Assembly: GCA_944323365.1 (NCBI GenBank)
Contig: CALUSG010000034.1
Location: 1-39,535, forward strand
DNA from: Candidatus Gastranaerophilales bacterium
GTDB taxonomy: Bacteria; Cyanobacteriota; Vampirovibrionia; Gastranaerophilales; Gastranaerophilaceae
DNA: 39,535 nucleotides
Reading direction: 5' to 3'
In this document: positions 24,722-33,072 of the stretch, in pieces
Numbering within the stretch: position 1 is the stretch's first letter
Layout of the letters: every line of letters starts with the position of its first letter
Notes under the pieces: model-generated
The model's database searches: none
The model's input: only the letters and a program-made list of their open reading frames with translations
Told to the model about the DNA's origin: nothing
Position numbers and translations under genes: made by a program

Positions 24722-24862
24722 TATATATTCCTTTATGTAAGTTTATCTGAGTTTACTAGAATGTATGTAACTTTATTATACTTATATTATGTATTACGTA
24801 CAACATAAAATCAACCCTTCTTGAGGGTTATTTTTACATAAATTAAATTTTACAGCTAGATT

Positions 24863-25144
24863 TTAGTGATAATCTACAATTTCAACATCATAGGCATTAT
24901 TATCTGCCCATACAAAACAAATGCGGTACTGCTGGTTAATCCGGATTGAATGCTGACCGACTCTATCTCCCTGTAATTGTTCAAGAAAATTTGCAGGCGG
25001 TATCCGAAGGTCTGTAACATTTTCCGCAGCATCTATCAAGTGCAGTTTAATCAATGCCCTGCGTTGAATATCTGCAGGAAGTTTCTTTGAAAAAATACCT
25101 CTAAAAATCTTTTCCGTTTCCTTGCATTTGAATGACTTTATCAT
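24863..25144 (-). CDS. higB: HigB-family toxin (RelE-like mRNA interferase)
   Basis: A 93-residue toxin that in this family cleaves mRNA at the ribosome. It begins MIKSFKCKETEKIFRGIFSK, has LQGDRVGQHSIRINQQYRICF with the conserved basic and aromatic residues, and ends with ADNNAYDVEIVDYH, the typical C-terminal DYH of the HigB/RelE group. It is intact and precedes higA, the normal toxin-first order of higBA. It lies 13 bases after the broken DUF4177-like gene. Confidence 0.92.
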   Translation of the reverse strand: MIKSFKCKETEKIFRGIFSKKLPADIQRRALIKLHLIDAAENVTDLRIPPANFLEQLQGDRVGQHSIRINQQYRICFVWADNNAYDVEIVDYH

Positions 25145-25157
25145 ATTATCATAGATA

Positions 25158-25399
25158 CTATTTTTGTTTTCTAAAAGTTAGAATATTATAATTTTCCATA
25201 TTTGGTTTTACTCCAAATAAAGAGGACAAGCAACCTAAGGTTTCTGAAATTGAAAAATTATCCGCCCTATAAAACTCCCAACCATCTTTAGCCATATTGT
25301 TTATAATATTTTGGATATAATTTGCCAATTCTTGTGCTAAATCACGACCTTCTTGGTAGCTAAATGACTAGGAACAGTAACAGTTTTGTACTCATACAT
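25158..25399 (-). pseudogene. DUF4177-like small protein gene, one-base frameshift
   Basis: A strong ribosome binding site (AAAAGGAGG) precedes ATG at 25399, and the frame starts MYEYKTVTVPSHLATKK but stops after ~20 codons. One frame over it continues EGRDLAQELANYI...MAKDGWEFYRADNF...LGCLSSLFG...NILTFRKQK to the TAG at 25158. Adding one base in the GCTACCAAGAAGGTCGTG region joins the halves into an ~80-residue protein like the DUF4177 family, which often accompanies mobile or stress loci. The 242-base span is one base short of a whole number of codons. Confidence 0.6.
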
Positions 25400-25419
25400 A
25401 AATATACCTCCTTTTATTC

Positions 25420-25647
25420 TTAAAGATATCTTAACATCAAATTAAATAAATTCAATATATAAAATTTATCAAAATCTTTCTTCCTTTGTTGCCAATACTT
25501 CTTTTTAGCAAGTTTATACTTTTTTTAGGATCAAGGTTAATATATTGATTCGGGCAAAATTCATTCCACTGTGGCTTGAAATATGTATTTCCAAACGCAG
25601 GCAATATTATTCATAAGTAGTCCTAATAAAATACTATATTTCTTCAT
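25420..25647 (-). pseudogene. Small secreted-protein gene, frameshifted
   Basis: GGAGG lies 8 bases before ATG at 25647, with a start MKKYSILLGLLM that looks like a signal peptide. The frame then ends early, but a neighbouring frame carries PAFGNTYFKPQWNEFCPNQY and, after a further slip at an A run, KKYKLAKKKYWQQRKKDFDKF to a TAA at 25420. Two indels suggest real decay. The family is unknown; such short Lys- and Trp-rich secreted proteins can be lineage-specific. Confidence 0.4.
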
Positions 25648-25665
25648 AAATAACCTCCACTAATA

Positions 25666-25842
25666 CTATTTTAAAATTATTTTATCAGTTAACATTGATA
25701 ATTTTTTAGCAAAATTTATAACGTTAACATCAGTTTCATATCCGTCAAATGTAAAAACAGGCTCATACCAAGAGCCTTTTGAGTTACTTGTAAGGTCTGC
25801 TGTAAAATTAAATAATGGTATCCCGCCGGACTGATAAAAACT
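25666..25842 (-). pseudogene. 3' fragment of an unrecognised gene
   Basis: An open stretch encoding KELKTILSFYQSGGIPLFNF, then TADLTSNSKGSWYEPVFTFD...KKLSMLTDKIILK and a TAG at 25666, with no start codon or ribosome binding site. The composition looks like real protein (Trp, Tyr, Gly-rich), so it is probably the C-terminal end of a gene truncated where the recombinase remnant was joined on. Function unknown. Confidence 0.35.
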
Positions 25843-25846
25843 CAAA

Positions 25847-26454
25847 ATGGTCTTTAGTTCTTTTCCAACTATAAAACTAAAACAAAAATATATATACTAC
25901 CATTGTACGTGGGCTTATGGCAAAAATAAACGTACTAATCTTAAGTATTATAAAGAACAAGAATTTTTAGAACAATTAGCTGAGGCTGTAAAAGCAATTC
26001 AAATTGATTCAAAATTTAAGAAAAGAATCTTGAAAGCTATACAGGACTTAAATATACAAGAACAAGATTTTCAAAAAGAAAATATAAGCCGTCTAACGGT
26101 TGATGCTGAAAAAATCCGTAATAAAATAGGGCAATATATCAGGATAAACTTGATGGAGTGCTGACAACTGAACAATGGAAAGAAGAAAATGAATACAGGC
26201 AGTAAAGACTTATTGCAATTAAAGCACGTATTGAGGCACTTGATGAAACCAATCAAAAGTTTATGGATGATGTTAATTCAACTTTAGAACTGTTGGATAA
26301 CTTATACGATAAATATTTACAGGTTTCAGATGAGATAAAGGTCGATTTGTTAAAAACACTACTTTCGAACTGTATTCTAAAGGGCGGAAAATTAAGCTGG
26401 ACATATAAAAAGCCGTTTTCTTATATCGCAGAAACGACTGATTTCAAAAAAATT

Positions 26455-26481
<27 letters not shown>
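25847..26481 (+). pseudogene. Large serine recombinase, C-terminal remnant
   Basis: From about base 25868 the translation KQKYIYYHCTWAYGKNKRTN...YYKEQEFLEQLAEAVKAIQI matches the end of the zinc ribbon and the coiled-coil start of large serine integrases, and KARIEALDETNQKF...LYDKYLQVSDEIKVDLLKTLL matches their C-terminal helical region. The N-terminal catalytic resolvase domain is absent. A one-base deletion near 26140 and a TAA at 26203-26205 interrupt DKLDGVLTTEQWKEENEYRQ. The last codons read into the 3' end of tRNA-Arg. This is the dead integrase of the island. Confidence 0.8.
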
Positions 26482-26528
<47 letters not shown>

Positions 26529-26686
26529 TTGTTTGCCTTTATCCTAATATTATCATAAAAATTTTTTCTTGCAACTTTATTTAATAATAAAAAATTTATA
26601 AATTTATTGCCCTGAATTATATGTTATACATATCAAAATGTAAAAATGAAATTAAAAATTATGGCGGTTAATAGGTTTTTTATGCA

Positions 26687-26715
26687 TTGTCTAACGGTTT
26701 TGTTTAAGGTATAAT
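26687..26715 (+). promoter_or_regulatory. alaS promoter
   Basis: TTGTCT (26687-26692) and TATAAT (26710-26715) with a 17-base spacer, about 34 bases before the alaS ATG. No T-box-like leader is present. The rest of 26529-26686 is AT-rich and empty. Confidence 0.75.
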
Positions 26716-26748
26716 TTTTTTGCACTAACACTAAATAAGGAAAAGATT

Positions 26749-29358
26749 ATGCTAACGGGAAATCAAATTAGAAAATTATATTTAGATTATTTTAAAGATA
26801 AACATCAACATACAGTAGTAGAAAGTTCTAGCCTTGTGCCGGATAATCCTACGGTTTTATTGACAACAGCAGGCATGCTGCAATTTTTACCTATATTTTT
26901 GGGTATTGTTAAATCTCCGTACAATCCGCCGAGAGCAGTTTCCTGTCAGAAATGTGCAAGAGCTGGAGGTAAAGACAGCGATATTGAAAATGTTGGTCGT
27001 ACTCCAAGGCATCATACCTTTTTTGAAATGCTCGGGAATTTTTCATTTGGTGATTATTATAAGAAAGAAGTTATTCCCTGGGCATGGGAATTTGTAACTG
27101 AAGTATTGAAACTTGATAAAAATAGACTTTGGATTACTATTTATGAAACTGATGATGAGGCATTTGAAATATGGCGTAGTGTTGGTGTGCCGGCTGATAG
27201 AATTAAAAGAAAAGGTAAAAAAGATAATTTTTGGGGCCCTCCGGGAGCTTCAGGATCTTGTGGCCCATGTTCTGAAATTCATTATGATTTAGGCGAACAA
27301 TTTAAATGTAATGACCCTAGAGGCTGTGGTATTGATACTTGTGAATGCGATAGATGGGTTGAAATTTGGAATCTTGTGTTTACCGAATTGTATCAGGATG
27401 AAGAAGGTAACCAGTCACCTTTAGATAGTAAAAATGTTGATACCGGTATGGGCTTGGAACGCATAACTATGGTTTGCCAGGGTGTTGCATCCACTTTTGA
27501 AACGGATCTTTTAAAACCTATCATGGATGAAGTTTCAAAAATGTCCGGTGTTCCTTATAAAAAATCTGAAAAAACAGACATTTCTCTTCGTATTATTACA
27601 GATCACGCAAGATGTGTAACGTTCTTAATTTCTGATGGTGTAATTCCCGGAAATGAAGGCAGAAGTTATGTTTTGAGAATGATTTTACGCCGTGCATTGC
27701 GACATGGAAAAATGCTCGGGTTAGATTTGCCATTTTTGTATAAGCTTGTTGATGTTGTTGTACAGCATTATGGTGAAGCTTATCCTGAGTTAGTAAAAAA
27801 TAAGGCTAAAGTTATTGAGGTTATTAAAAAAGAAGAAGAAAGATTTGCGAAAACCCTTGATAGAGGTTATAAACTTTTAGATGAATTTATTTCTGAGAAA
27901 AAAGATATCGACGGCGAAAATGCATTTAAACTCTACGATACATTCGGTTTCCCGTTTGAATTGACTAAAGAAATAGCCGAAGAAAACGGATTGAAAGTCG
28001 ATGAAGAAGGTTTTAAAGTAGCTATGCAAGAGCAAAAAGATCGTGCAAAAGCTGCAACGCAAAAAATCAGCGTAACAGGCGATATCAAATATGCTAAAAT
28101 AGAGGAAAAAGTCGGTTCAACTGAATTTGTCGGTTATGAATTAAATGAATGTGATGCAAAAATTCTCGACACGGTTGAAGGTGACGGATACGTTGATATA
28201 ATTTTAGATAAAACTCCTTTTTATGCTGAATGCGGTGGTCAGGTCGGTGACAGTGGTTATATCGAAAATCAAAATATGAAAGCTGAAGTTTTGACAACTT
28301 TTAAAGTAAACCAGCTTTTTGTACATCGTTCAAAATTGATTAACGGCGATATTACAATCGGTGAAACAGTTCATGCGGCAATTGATGTTCCACGTCGTGA
28401 AGAAATTAGGCTTCATCATACATCAGCACACTTGCTTCAGGCAGCTTTGATTAAGGTTTTGGGTGATGAAGTTCATCAGGCAGGTTCTCAGGTTGAAGAA
28501 AACCGTATGCGTTTTGACTTTACCTTCTCTCGTGCAATGACGCCGGAAGAATTATTCAAAGTTGAGGAAATTTTGAATAATTGGGTTTCAAAAGGTTTGA
28601 AAGTTTCAACTGAGGTTATGGATATTGAAAAGGCTAAACTTACCGGTGCAACTGCGTTATTTGGCGAAAAATATGATGACGAAGTCAGAGTTGTTTCAAT
28701 TGGTAATGAAACTTGTATTTCTAAAGAATTTTGTGCAGGTACTCATGCTAGAAATACTAGAGATTTACGTTTAGTTAAAATAGTTTCCGAAAGTGCAATT
28801 TCAGCGGGAACAAGACGTATAGAGCTTGTTGTTGCACGTTCTGCGTTTGAGTTTATGAATGCAAAAGTTAAAGAAATGGATAAATTGTCTTTGATGTTCA
28901 AAACTCATTACGATGAAATTATTGAGCGTGTTGAAAAACTTCTTGACGAAAATAAAGAGCTCCAAAAAGAACTTACAAAAGCAAAAGAAGAAAATGCAAG
29001 AAGTAAATTTTCAACGTTTATTTCACGTGCTCAGGATATTGCAGGCGGAAAATTATTTATCTCTAAAATTGAGGATTACGATTCAGATGCTGTTAAAGCC
29101 GGAATTGAGCTTCTGGCAAATAAACTTGGCGAAAGCGTTATTGTGCTTGCAAATTCAAAAATGGTTATTGCAAAAGTTTCTGACGGTTTTGTGAAAAATG
29201 GCTTAAATGCAGGTAAAATCGTAGGTGAAATTGCAAGAGCTACAGGTGCAAATGGCGGCGGACGTCCGAATTTCGCTCAAGGCGGTGTAAAAGATTCTTC
29301 AAAACTTGATGAAATTTTGGCTAAGGTTGATGCAGAAATTAAAGCTGTTAAGATTTAG
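26749..29358 (+). CDS. alaS: Alanine-tRNA ligase
   Basis: A full-length 869-residue class II aminoacyl-tRNA synthetase. The N-terminal catalytic domain shows GMLQFLPIFLG, RTPRHHTFFEMLGNFSFGDYY (motif 2 region) and GMGLERI (motif 3). The editing domain has HHTSAHLL near residue 556 and CAGTHARNT near 662, the zinc ligands that hydrolyse mischarged Ser- and Gly-tRNA. The C-terminal coiled coil (LLDENKELQKELTKAKEE) and DHHA1-type domain (GGGRPNFAQGG) are present. AAGGAAAAG precedes the ATG. Its TAG directly abuts the TAA of the convergent Cys-rich gene. Confidence 0.98.
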   Translation: MLTGNQIRKLYLDYFKDKHQHTVVESSSLVPDNPTVLLTTAGMLQFLPIFLGIVKSPYNPPRAVSCQKCARAGGKDSDIENVGRTPRHHTFFEMLGNFSFGDYYKKEVIPWAWEFVTEVLKLDKNRLWITIYETDDEAFEIWRSVGVPADRIKRKGKKDNFWGPPGASGSCGPCSEIHYDLGEQFKCNDPRGCGIDTCECDRWVEIWNLVFTELYQDEEGNQSPLDSKNVDTGMGLERITMVCQGVASTFETDLLKPIMDEVSKMSGVPYKKSEKTDISLRIITDHARCVTFLISDGVIPGNEGRSYVLRMILRRALRHGKMLGLDLPFLYKLVDVVVQHYGEAYPELVKNKAKVIEVIKKEEERFAKTLDRGYKLLDEFISEKKDIDGENAFKLYDTFGFPFELTKEIAEENGLKVDEEGFKVAMQEQKDRAKAATQKISVTGDIKYAKIEEKVGSTEFVGYELNECDAKILDTVEGDGYVDIILDKTPFYAECGGQVGDSGYIENQNMKAEVLTTFKVNQLFVHRSKLINGDITIGETVHAAIDVPRREEIRLHHTSAHLLQAALIKVLGDEVHQAGSQVEENRMRFDFTFSRAMTPEELFKVEEILNNWVSKGLKVSTEVMDIEKAKLTGATALFGEKYDDEVRVVSIGNETCISKEFCAGTHARNTRDLRLVKIVSESAISAGTRRIELVVARSAFEFMNAKVKEMDKLSLMFKTHYDEIIERVEKLLDENKELQKELTKAKEENARSKFSTFISRAQDIAGGKLFISKIEDYDSDAVKAGIELLANKLGESVIVLANSKMVIAKVSDGFVKNGLNAGKIVGEIARATGANGGGRPNFAQGGVKDSSKLDEILAKVDAEIKAVKI

Positions 29359-29574
29359 TTAATGTTTTACGGTACAGGTTATTTTCAATATGCCGGTGTA
29401 TTTCAAGCATAGGTCACATTTTTTGCAGATAATTTCAGCCAGCGGCAAAAGATAAATACAATCATCTTTATTTTTGAGATTTGATTCAAATGTTTTGTAA
29501 AAACATTTTGCAAGACAGCTTGTTTCGTATATATTGTCGCCTAATTTATCGCATATTTCGGTTATTTCCTGCAT
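29359..29574 (-). CDS. Small cysteine-rich protein, possible metal binder
   Basis: A 71-residue protein with eight cysteines (C8, C20, C24, C39, C50, C53, C56, C67), including C-x3-C and CKKCDLC, which would suit a zinc or iron-sulfur site. No signal peptide. GGAGG lies 6 bases before the ATG, and a perfectly consensus promoter (29676-29648) drives it. It diverges from a small XRE regulator with an overlapping promoter, so it is likely that regulator's target. Family not recognised. Confidence 0.75.
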   Translation of the reverse strand: MQEITEICDKLGDNIYETSCLAKCFYKTFESNLKNKDDCIYLLPLAEIICKKCDLCLKYTGILKITCTVKH

Positions 29575-29647
29575 ATTGCCTCCGGTTTAGGATGAGTATA
29601 CTCCCAACCTACTTAATTATTTCTTAAGTTTACTTGCGTTTTTCTTA

Positions 29648-29676
29648 ATTATACACTATTGAATAATTCTTGTCAA
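29648..29676 (-). promoter_or_regulatory. Perfect consensus sigma-70 promoter for the Cys-rich gene
   Basis: On the minus strand TTGACA (29676-29671), 17 bases, TATAAT (29653-29648). Two direct copies of CTTAATTAT (29612-29620 and 29644-29652), 32 bases apart or three helical turns, flank the start region and could be operator sites for the divergent XRE protein. Confidence 0.85.
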
Positions 29677-29687
29677 TAAGTGATAAT
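29659..29687 (+). promoter_or_regulatory. Promoter of the XRE gene, overlapping the opposite promoter
   Basis: TTGAAT (29659-29664), 17 bases, GATAAT (29682-29687). Transcription would begin at about the ATG at 29694, implying a leaderless mRNA. Its spacer contains the -35 box of the divergent promoter, so RNA polymerase cannot occupy both at once. Confidence 0.6.
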
Positions 29688-29693
29688 AATTAA

Positions 29694-29903
29694 ATGAATA
29701 TCAAAGCATTGGGATTAAATATAAAAGCTGAAAGAAACAGAAAAGACATGTCTCAGGCGGAATTAGCCGAGATGGTTGATTTAAGTCCTACTTCAATCAC
29801 ATCAATAGAGAAAGGCAGACAAATTCCTAATGCAATAAATCTTTATCGAATTGCAAAGATTTTGGAAGTTGATATTAATGAATTATTTAAAGACATAGAA
29901 TAA
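29694..29903 (+). CDS. Small XRE-family regulator
   Basis: A 69-residue Cro/CI-type DNA-binding protein that is only a helix-turn-helix domain: IKAERNRKDMSQAELAEMVDLSPTSITSIEKG, then RQIPNAINLYRIAKILEVDINELF. No Shine-Dalgarno sequence is present, consistent with the leaderless transcript predicted from its promoter. Divergent from the Cys-rich gene, whose promoter overlaps its own, so it probably represses that gene and itself. A REP-like repeat follows its stop codon by three bases. Confidence 0.9.
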   Translation: MNIKALGLNIKAERNRKDMSQAELAEMVDLSPTSITSIEKGRQIPNAINLYRIAKILEVDINELFKDIE

Positions 29904-29906
29904 ATC

Positions 29907-29937
29907 CTGATTGCTTCGCATTCGCTCGCAATGACAT
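29907..29937. repeat. Short REP-like palindromic repeat
   Basis: The 31-base stretch contains ATTGC (29910-29914) and GCAAT (29928-29932) around a GC-rich TTCGCATTCGCTC core. It resembles the dispersed bacterial repeat of the form TGTCATTGCGAGCG...GCGAAGCAATC (read on the minus strand). It lies between the XRE stop and the dut ribosome binding site, and is unlike its AT-rich flanks. Only one copy is in the window. Confidence 0.6.
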
Positions 29938-29974
29938 ATATTTATGTTAATAGTTTTATTACCGGAGGAGTAAG

Positions 29975-30415
29975 ATGATGACCATATTAAAAATAAAAAG
30001 ACTGCCGCATAACAAAAGTGTTCCAAAGTATCAGACAGAAGGTGCTGCAGGAATGGATTTGTGTGCAGCAATTGAAGCTCCTGTTACATTAAAGCCGCTT
30101 GAGCGTGCACTTATTCCTACAGGTTTGAAAATTGAGTTAGAACATGGCTATGAAGCTCAGATAAGACCTCGTTCGGGACTTTCCATAAAGCACGGCATAA
30201 CACTTATTAATTGTGTTGGAACAATTGATGAGGATTACAGAGGAGAAGTTTGTGTTCCTGTTGTGAATTTGTCGAATGAAACTTACACAATTCAACCGGA
30301 AGAAAGAATTGCACAGATGATTATTGCTAAAGTTGAGCAGGCTCAAATAGAGGTTGTAACGGAATTATCTGAAACAATTAGAGGAACAGGCGGATTTGGG
30401 TCTACCGGTAAATAA
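29975..30415 (+). CDS. dut: dUTP diphosphatase
   Basis: Converts dUTP to dUMP and pyrophosphate, keeping uracil out of DNA and feeding thymidylate synthesis. The 146-residue trimeric dUTPase has all five motifs: GAAGMDLCAA, PRSGLSIKHG, GTIDEDYRGEV with the catalytic Asp, ERIAQMII, and the C-terminal P-loop-like RGTGGFGSTG that closes over the active site. GGAGGAG precedes two adjacent ATG codons (29975 and 29978); either may be used. Confidence 0.97.
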   Translation: MMTILKIKRLPHNKSVPKYQTEGAAGMDLCAAIEAPVTLKPLERALIPTGLKIELEHGYEAQIRPRSGLSIKHGITLINCVGTIDEDYRGEVCVPVVNLSNETYTIQPEERIAQMIIAKVEQAQIEVVTELSETIRGTGGFGSTGK

Positions 30416-30419
30416 TTTT

Positions 30420-30605
30420 TTAGTGTTCTCTTTTTTTAAATATTGATATTTCGTTTGTAATATCTTCCAAGCTTGATTTTACAGCATTATCGAAGATGTT
30501 ATTGCCTAAAAATTGTTTTTCATTTTGTTCAGTGTTTTGTGATTCCCAATAGTTATCAGGAAGTTTTGGAAAGCCGTTTGGAATTTTATCTGAAAAGTCA
30601 ACCAT
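30420..30605 (-). CDS. Small hydrophilic protein, unknown function
   Basis: A 61-residue acidic, Asn-rich protein (MVDFSDKIPNGFPKLPDNYW...) without signal peptide or membrane segment, probably partly disordered. GGAG 8 bases before the ATG supports translation. It lies 72 bases downstream of the GH57 gene on the same strand and four bases from the convergent dut stop. Family unknown. Confidence 0.55.
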   Translation of the reverse strand: MVDFSDKIPNGFPKLPDNYWESQNTEQNEKQFLGNNIFDNAVKSSLEDITNEISIFKKREH

Positions 30606-30677
30606 TATTTTTCTCCATAAATTTTAACGGATAAATTGATTTTAAACTTTAGAATTTTTTTACAAAAAGTTACATTT

Positions 30678-32912
30678 TTACATTCTAGAAACAGTAAGCA
30701 GCATATCATAAGGTATACAAAATTCTTTTATACCGATATTTGCTGTTACAAACAAGAATTCAAGAGTTTCGGAATGTGAAATTTCTAAAAGATCAAAAGG
30801 TATACTAATATCAACGACTTTGTTATAAACAAATTGAATATTTTTTGCGGATTGTAATGTCCAAATATTATCGGGAATGGATTTAATTAATCTTATTAAT
30901 TTTAATTCATCATCTTGAATTGATATTTGTAATTCGTTATGGAATTTTTCTTTTAAAAGGGGCAGAACGTTTTCAGTTTTATTAATTAATCTTATAGGCG
31001 ACAAATTTTGTTGTTTATTGGCATTTCTTGTGTAAACATACATTTGGTAAGTTCTTTTCCCTAATTCAGAATCTTCAAGTATGTATTTATTCAAATAAAA
31101 TCTTAAATAGAAATTTTGTTTGTCGTATCCGTAACAAATTCTGTCAAATAATTTTGTATCTTTAAGAACAGGTCCATCAGGGATATCAATACAACCTGCG
31201 TTTAGCCAGGAATCATCATTTTTGTTTCCATCAATTGCTGGTGTAAATTCGCCTTTAGGATATCTTGAGGGTTTTGTAAAAGCGGATATTAATGGAATAT
31301 CGAGAAATTCAGGTGTTTTGAGCCCTAAGTACAAATAAATATTTTTTAAATGTTCTCTGAAAAGATAGTCAAAGATATTGTCCCGTCCTGAATCGTTTGG
31401 TTCTCCATACCACCAAAACCAGTCACTGCCTTCACAAATAAATAATTCTCTTTTAGCAAATTCAATGTTGGGATTTAGAGGATTTTTCTTTACATTTGCG
31501 GAAAAATCATCACGTACTTGTTTTAAATATGTCCAGGCAAGGTTTTTTAAAGGTTCATCTATCCAAAGTTTAAAATTTCGGTTAATCCAAGAGCCGGAAC
31601 TTATCTTAGGTAATAATTTAAGGTTTTTATCTTTGTCTAGATAATCACTAATTAAGACAGTTTCTAATGATTTATCTTCTTCTATTAAGCGGTAAATGGT
31701 TTTTAAAAACGTCATACCGTCTTCTATATAATTTTCCCAACAATTTTCTCCATCCATAGCAATCGTAAGAAGATGGTTTTCATCAGGAGAAGACAGCAAT
31801 TTACTTTGAATAACTTTTATTCTGTCATACAAGTCATTTGCCGCAGCTACAGGATTGTGGTTAGGATATTCAAAACTAATTAGGTTTGGTAAGCTGCTGT
31901 CACGAAATATTATTTTTATATCCTTATTCTTTGTTTTATATAAGTAAGGTTTAACAAGATGATAAGGGTCTTCTAAATAACCTTTAAAATCTCTTATAAA
32001 TTCAAAGTTAATAGAATTTGACAAAACACCTTCATCTGAAATAGTCCACTCTACACCGAGGGTTGAAAGCATTTCAAGAGTTTTTGCTCCTACACATTGT
32101 TCAGAAGGCCATATTCCTCTTGGTCGTTTGTCAAATATTTCTTCTATTCTATCGAGGGCCATTTCTGTTTGAATTTTTCCATCCAAATATGTTTTTAGAT
32201 ACTGCGGAGCTCCTTCAGTTGTTTTTTTAATATTTTTATAATCAAGAAGTATTGGAAGTATTGGATGGTAATACGGGCTTGTTGTTATTTCAATACGGTT
32301 TTCAAATAAATATTTTTTATACGTTGGAATAATTTTGCCCATTATATCACGTTGAATTTCAATTATTTTTATTCGGTCGGAATCTGTATAATTTTTTCCT
32401 TTTTTATATAATTGTTTTAGCTTAGAGTATTTATTTTTATATACAGGATCAAACCAGGCAAGATTAAATAAAGCCATTAAATCAGAGTATTCTTGATCTG
32501 ATAAAATATCAATTCCTGCGTTCGGATTGCTTTGAACTTTATGATAAAGTCTATTGTATTCTTCATATGGGAGAATCATAGTTTGATAATTTGCATCAAA
32601 AAAATTATTTAATATAAATAATTTTCCATCATCAGACAATTCTTTAACAGGGGTAATTGTAAGCCTGGAATGGATGTCGTGCATTCCATTTTCTGTATAA
32701 TCAATTAATGAATCTAAAAGTACGGGTACTATGTTAAAATTGAGTTTAAGTTTTTTGAATTCAGATAAAATTTCTACCATATCTAAATAATCTTTTATGG
32801 CATGTAATCTTATCCACGGCATAAGATAGTCACCATCCGGAGTTAATTGATAAACCGGTTGGTGCATATGCCAATAAAAGGCAATTGATAATTTTTTAGT
32901 CTGACTCATCAT
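30678..32912 (-). CDS. GH57 glycoside hydrolase (alpha-amylase/glucanotransferase type)
   Basis: A 744-residue cytoplasmic enzyme acting on alpha-glucans such as glycogen. Family GH57 motifs: HMHQP (H15, H17), IWPSEQCVG with the likely nucleophile E271, and AMDGENCWENY with the likely acid D387. Residues from ~560 (AIDGNKNDDSWLNAGCIDIP, YDKQNFYLRFYLNKYI) form a CBM9/DOMON-like beta-sandwich, as in glucodextranase C-termini. No signal peptide, so it likely degrades or remodels stored glucan. The exact linkage specificity cannot be told. MM start; the second ATG is three bases later. Confidence 0.92.
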   Translation of the reverse strand: MMSQTKKLSIAFYWHMHQPVYQLTPDGDYLMPWIRLHAIKDYLDMVEILSEFKKLKLNFNIVPVLLDSLIDYTENGMHDIHSRLTITPVKELSDDGKLFILNNFFDANYQTMILPYEEYNRLYHKVQSNPNAGIDILSDQEYSDLMALFNLAWFDPVYKNKYSKLKQLYKKGKNYTDSDRIKIIEIQRDIMGKIIPTYKKYLFENRIEITTSPYYHPILPILLDYKNIKKTTEGAPQYLKTYLDGKIQTEMALDRIEEIFDKRPRGIWPSEQCVGAKTLEMLSTLGVEWTISDEGVLSNSINFEFIRDFKGYLEDPYHLVKPYLYKTKNKDIKIIFRDSSLPNLISFEYPNHNPVAAANDLYDRIKVIQSKLLSSPDENHLLTIAMDGENCWENYIEDGMTFLKTIYRLIEEDKSLETVLISDYLDKDKNLKLLPKISSGSWINRNFKLWIDEPLKNLAWTYLKQVRDDFSANVKKNPLNPNIEFAKRELFICEGSDWFWWYGEPNDSGRDNIFDYLFREHLKNIYLYLGLKTPEFLDIPLISAFTKPSRYPKGEFTPAIDGNKNDDSWLNAGCIDIPDGPVLKDTKLFDRICYGYDKQNFYLRFYLNKYILEDSELGKRTYQMYVYTRNANKQQNLSPIRLINKTENVLPLLKEKFHNELQISIQDDELKLIRLIKSIPDNIWTLQSAKNIQFVYNKVVDISIPFDLLEISHSETLEFLFVTANIGIKEFCIPYDMLLTVSRM

Positions 32913-33035
32913 TTTTCTTATTATACCATTTTTTTCTAGAAAAAGATATAATAGACTGATAGCTACTTAAATTAAGCTTTTGGCTGTTAACAATTCTAAA
33001 TCTTTATAAGCGTTATAATAGTTTAATGTTTGTGT

Positions 33036-33041
33036 TATAAT
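33036..33041 (+). promoter_or_regulatory. Likely -10 box upstream of rseP
   Basis: TATAAT lies 31 bases before the rseP ATG; a second TATAAT at 33014-33019 is nearer its -35 position (TTATAA at 33013, weak). The 160-base gap to the divergent GH57 gene contains no gene; a further TATAAT faces left near the GH57 start. Confidence 0.45.
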
Positions 33042-33072
33042 TTTTATAAATAAGATTAACTAGGGGAACTTT

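Larger units (their letters stand above)
24071..26454. mobile_element. Decayed 2.4-kb island integrated at tRNA-Arg(UCU)
   Basis: Bounded by the 16-bp direct repeats. From the left it holds a GC-rich hairpin region, a 15-bp-stem hairpin, higA, higB, a frameshifted DUF4177-like gene, a frameshifted small secreted-protein gene, a 3' gene fragment and the C-terminal tail of a large serine recombinase that runs into the tRNA. Several broken frames and the missing recombinase catalytic domain show the element can no longer move by itself. Only higBA looks intact. Confidence 0.75.

Noticed and set aside
26143-26205. Programmed recoding in the serine recombinase.
   Set aside because: There are a frameshift and a separate TAA within 60 bases and the catalytic domain is missing, so simple decay explains it better.
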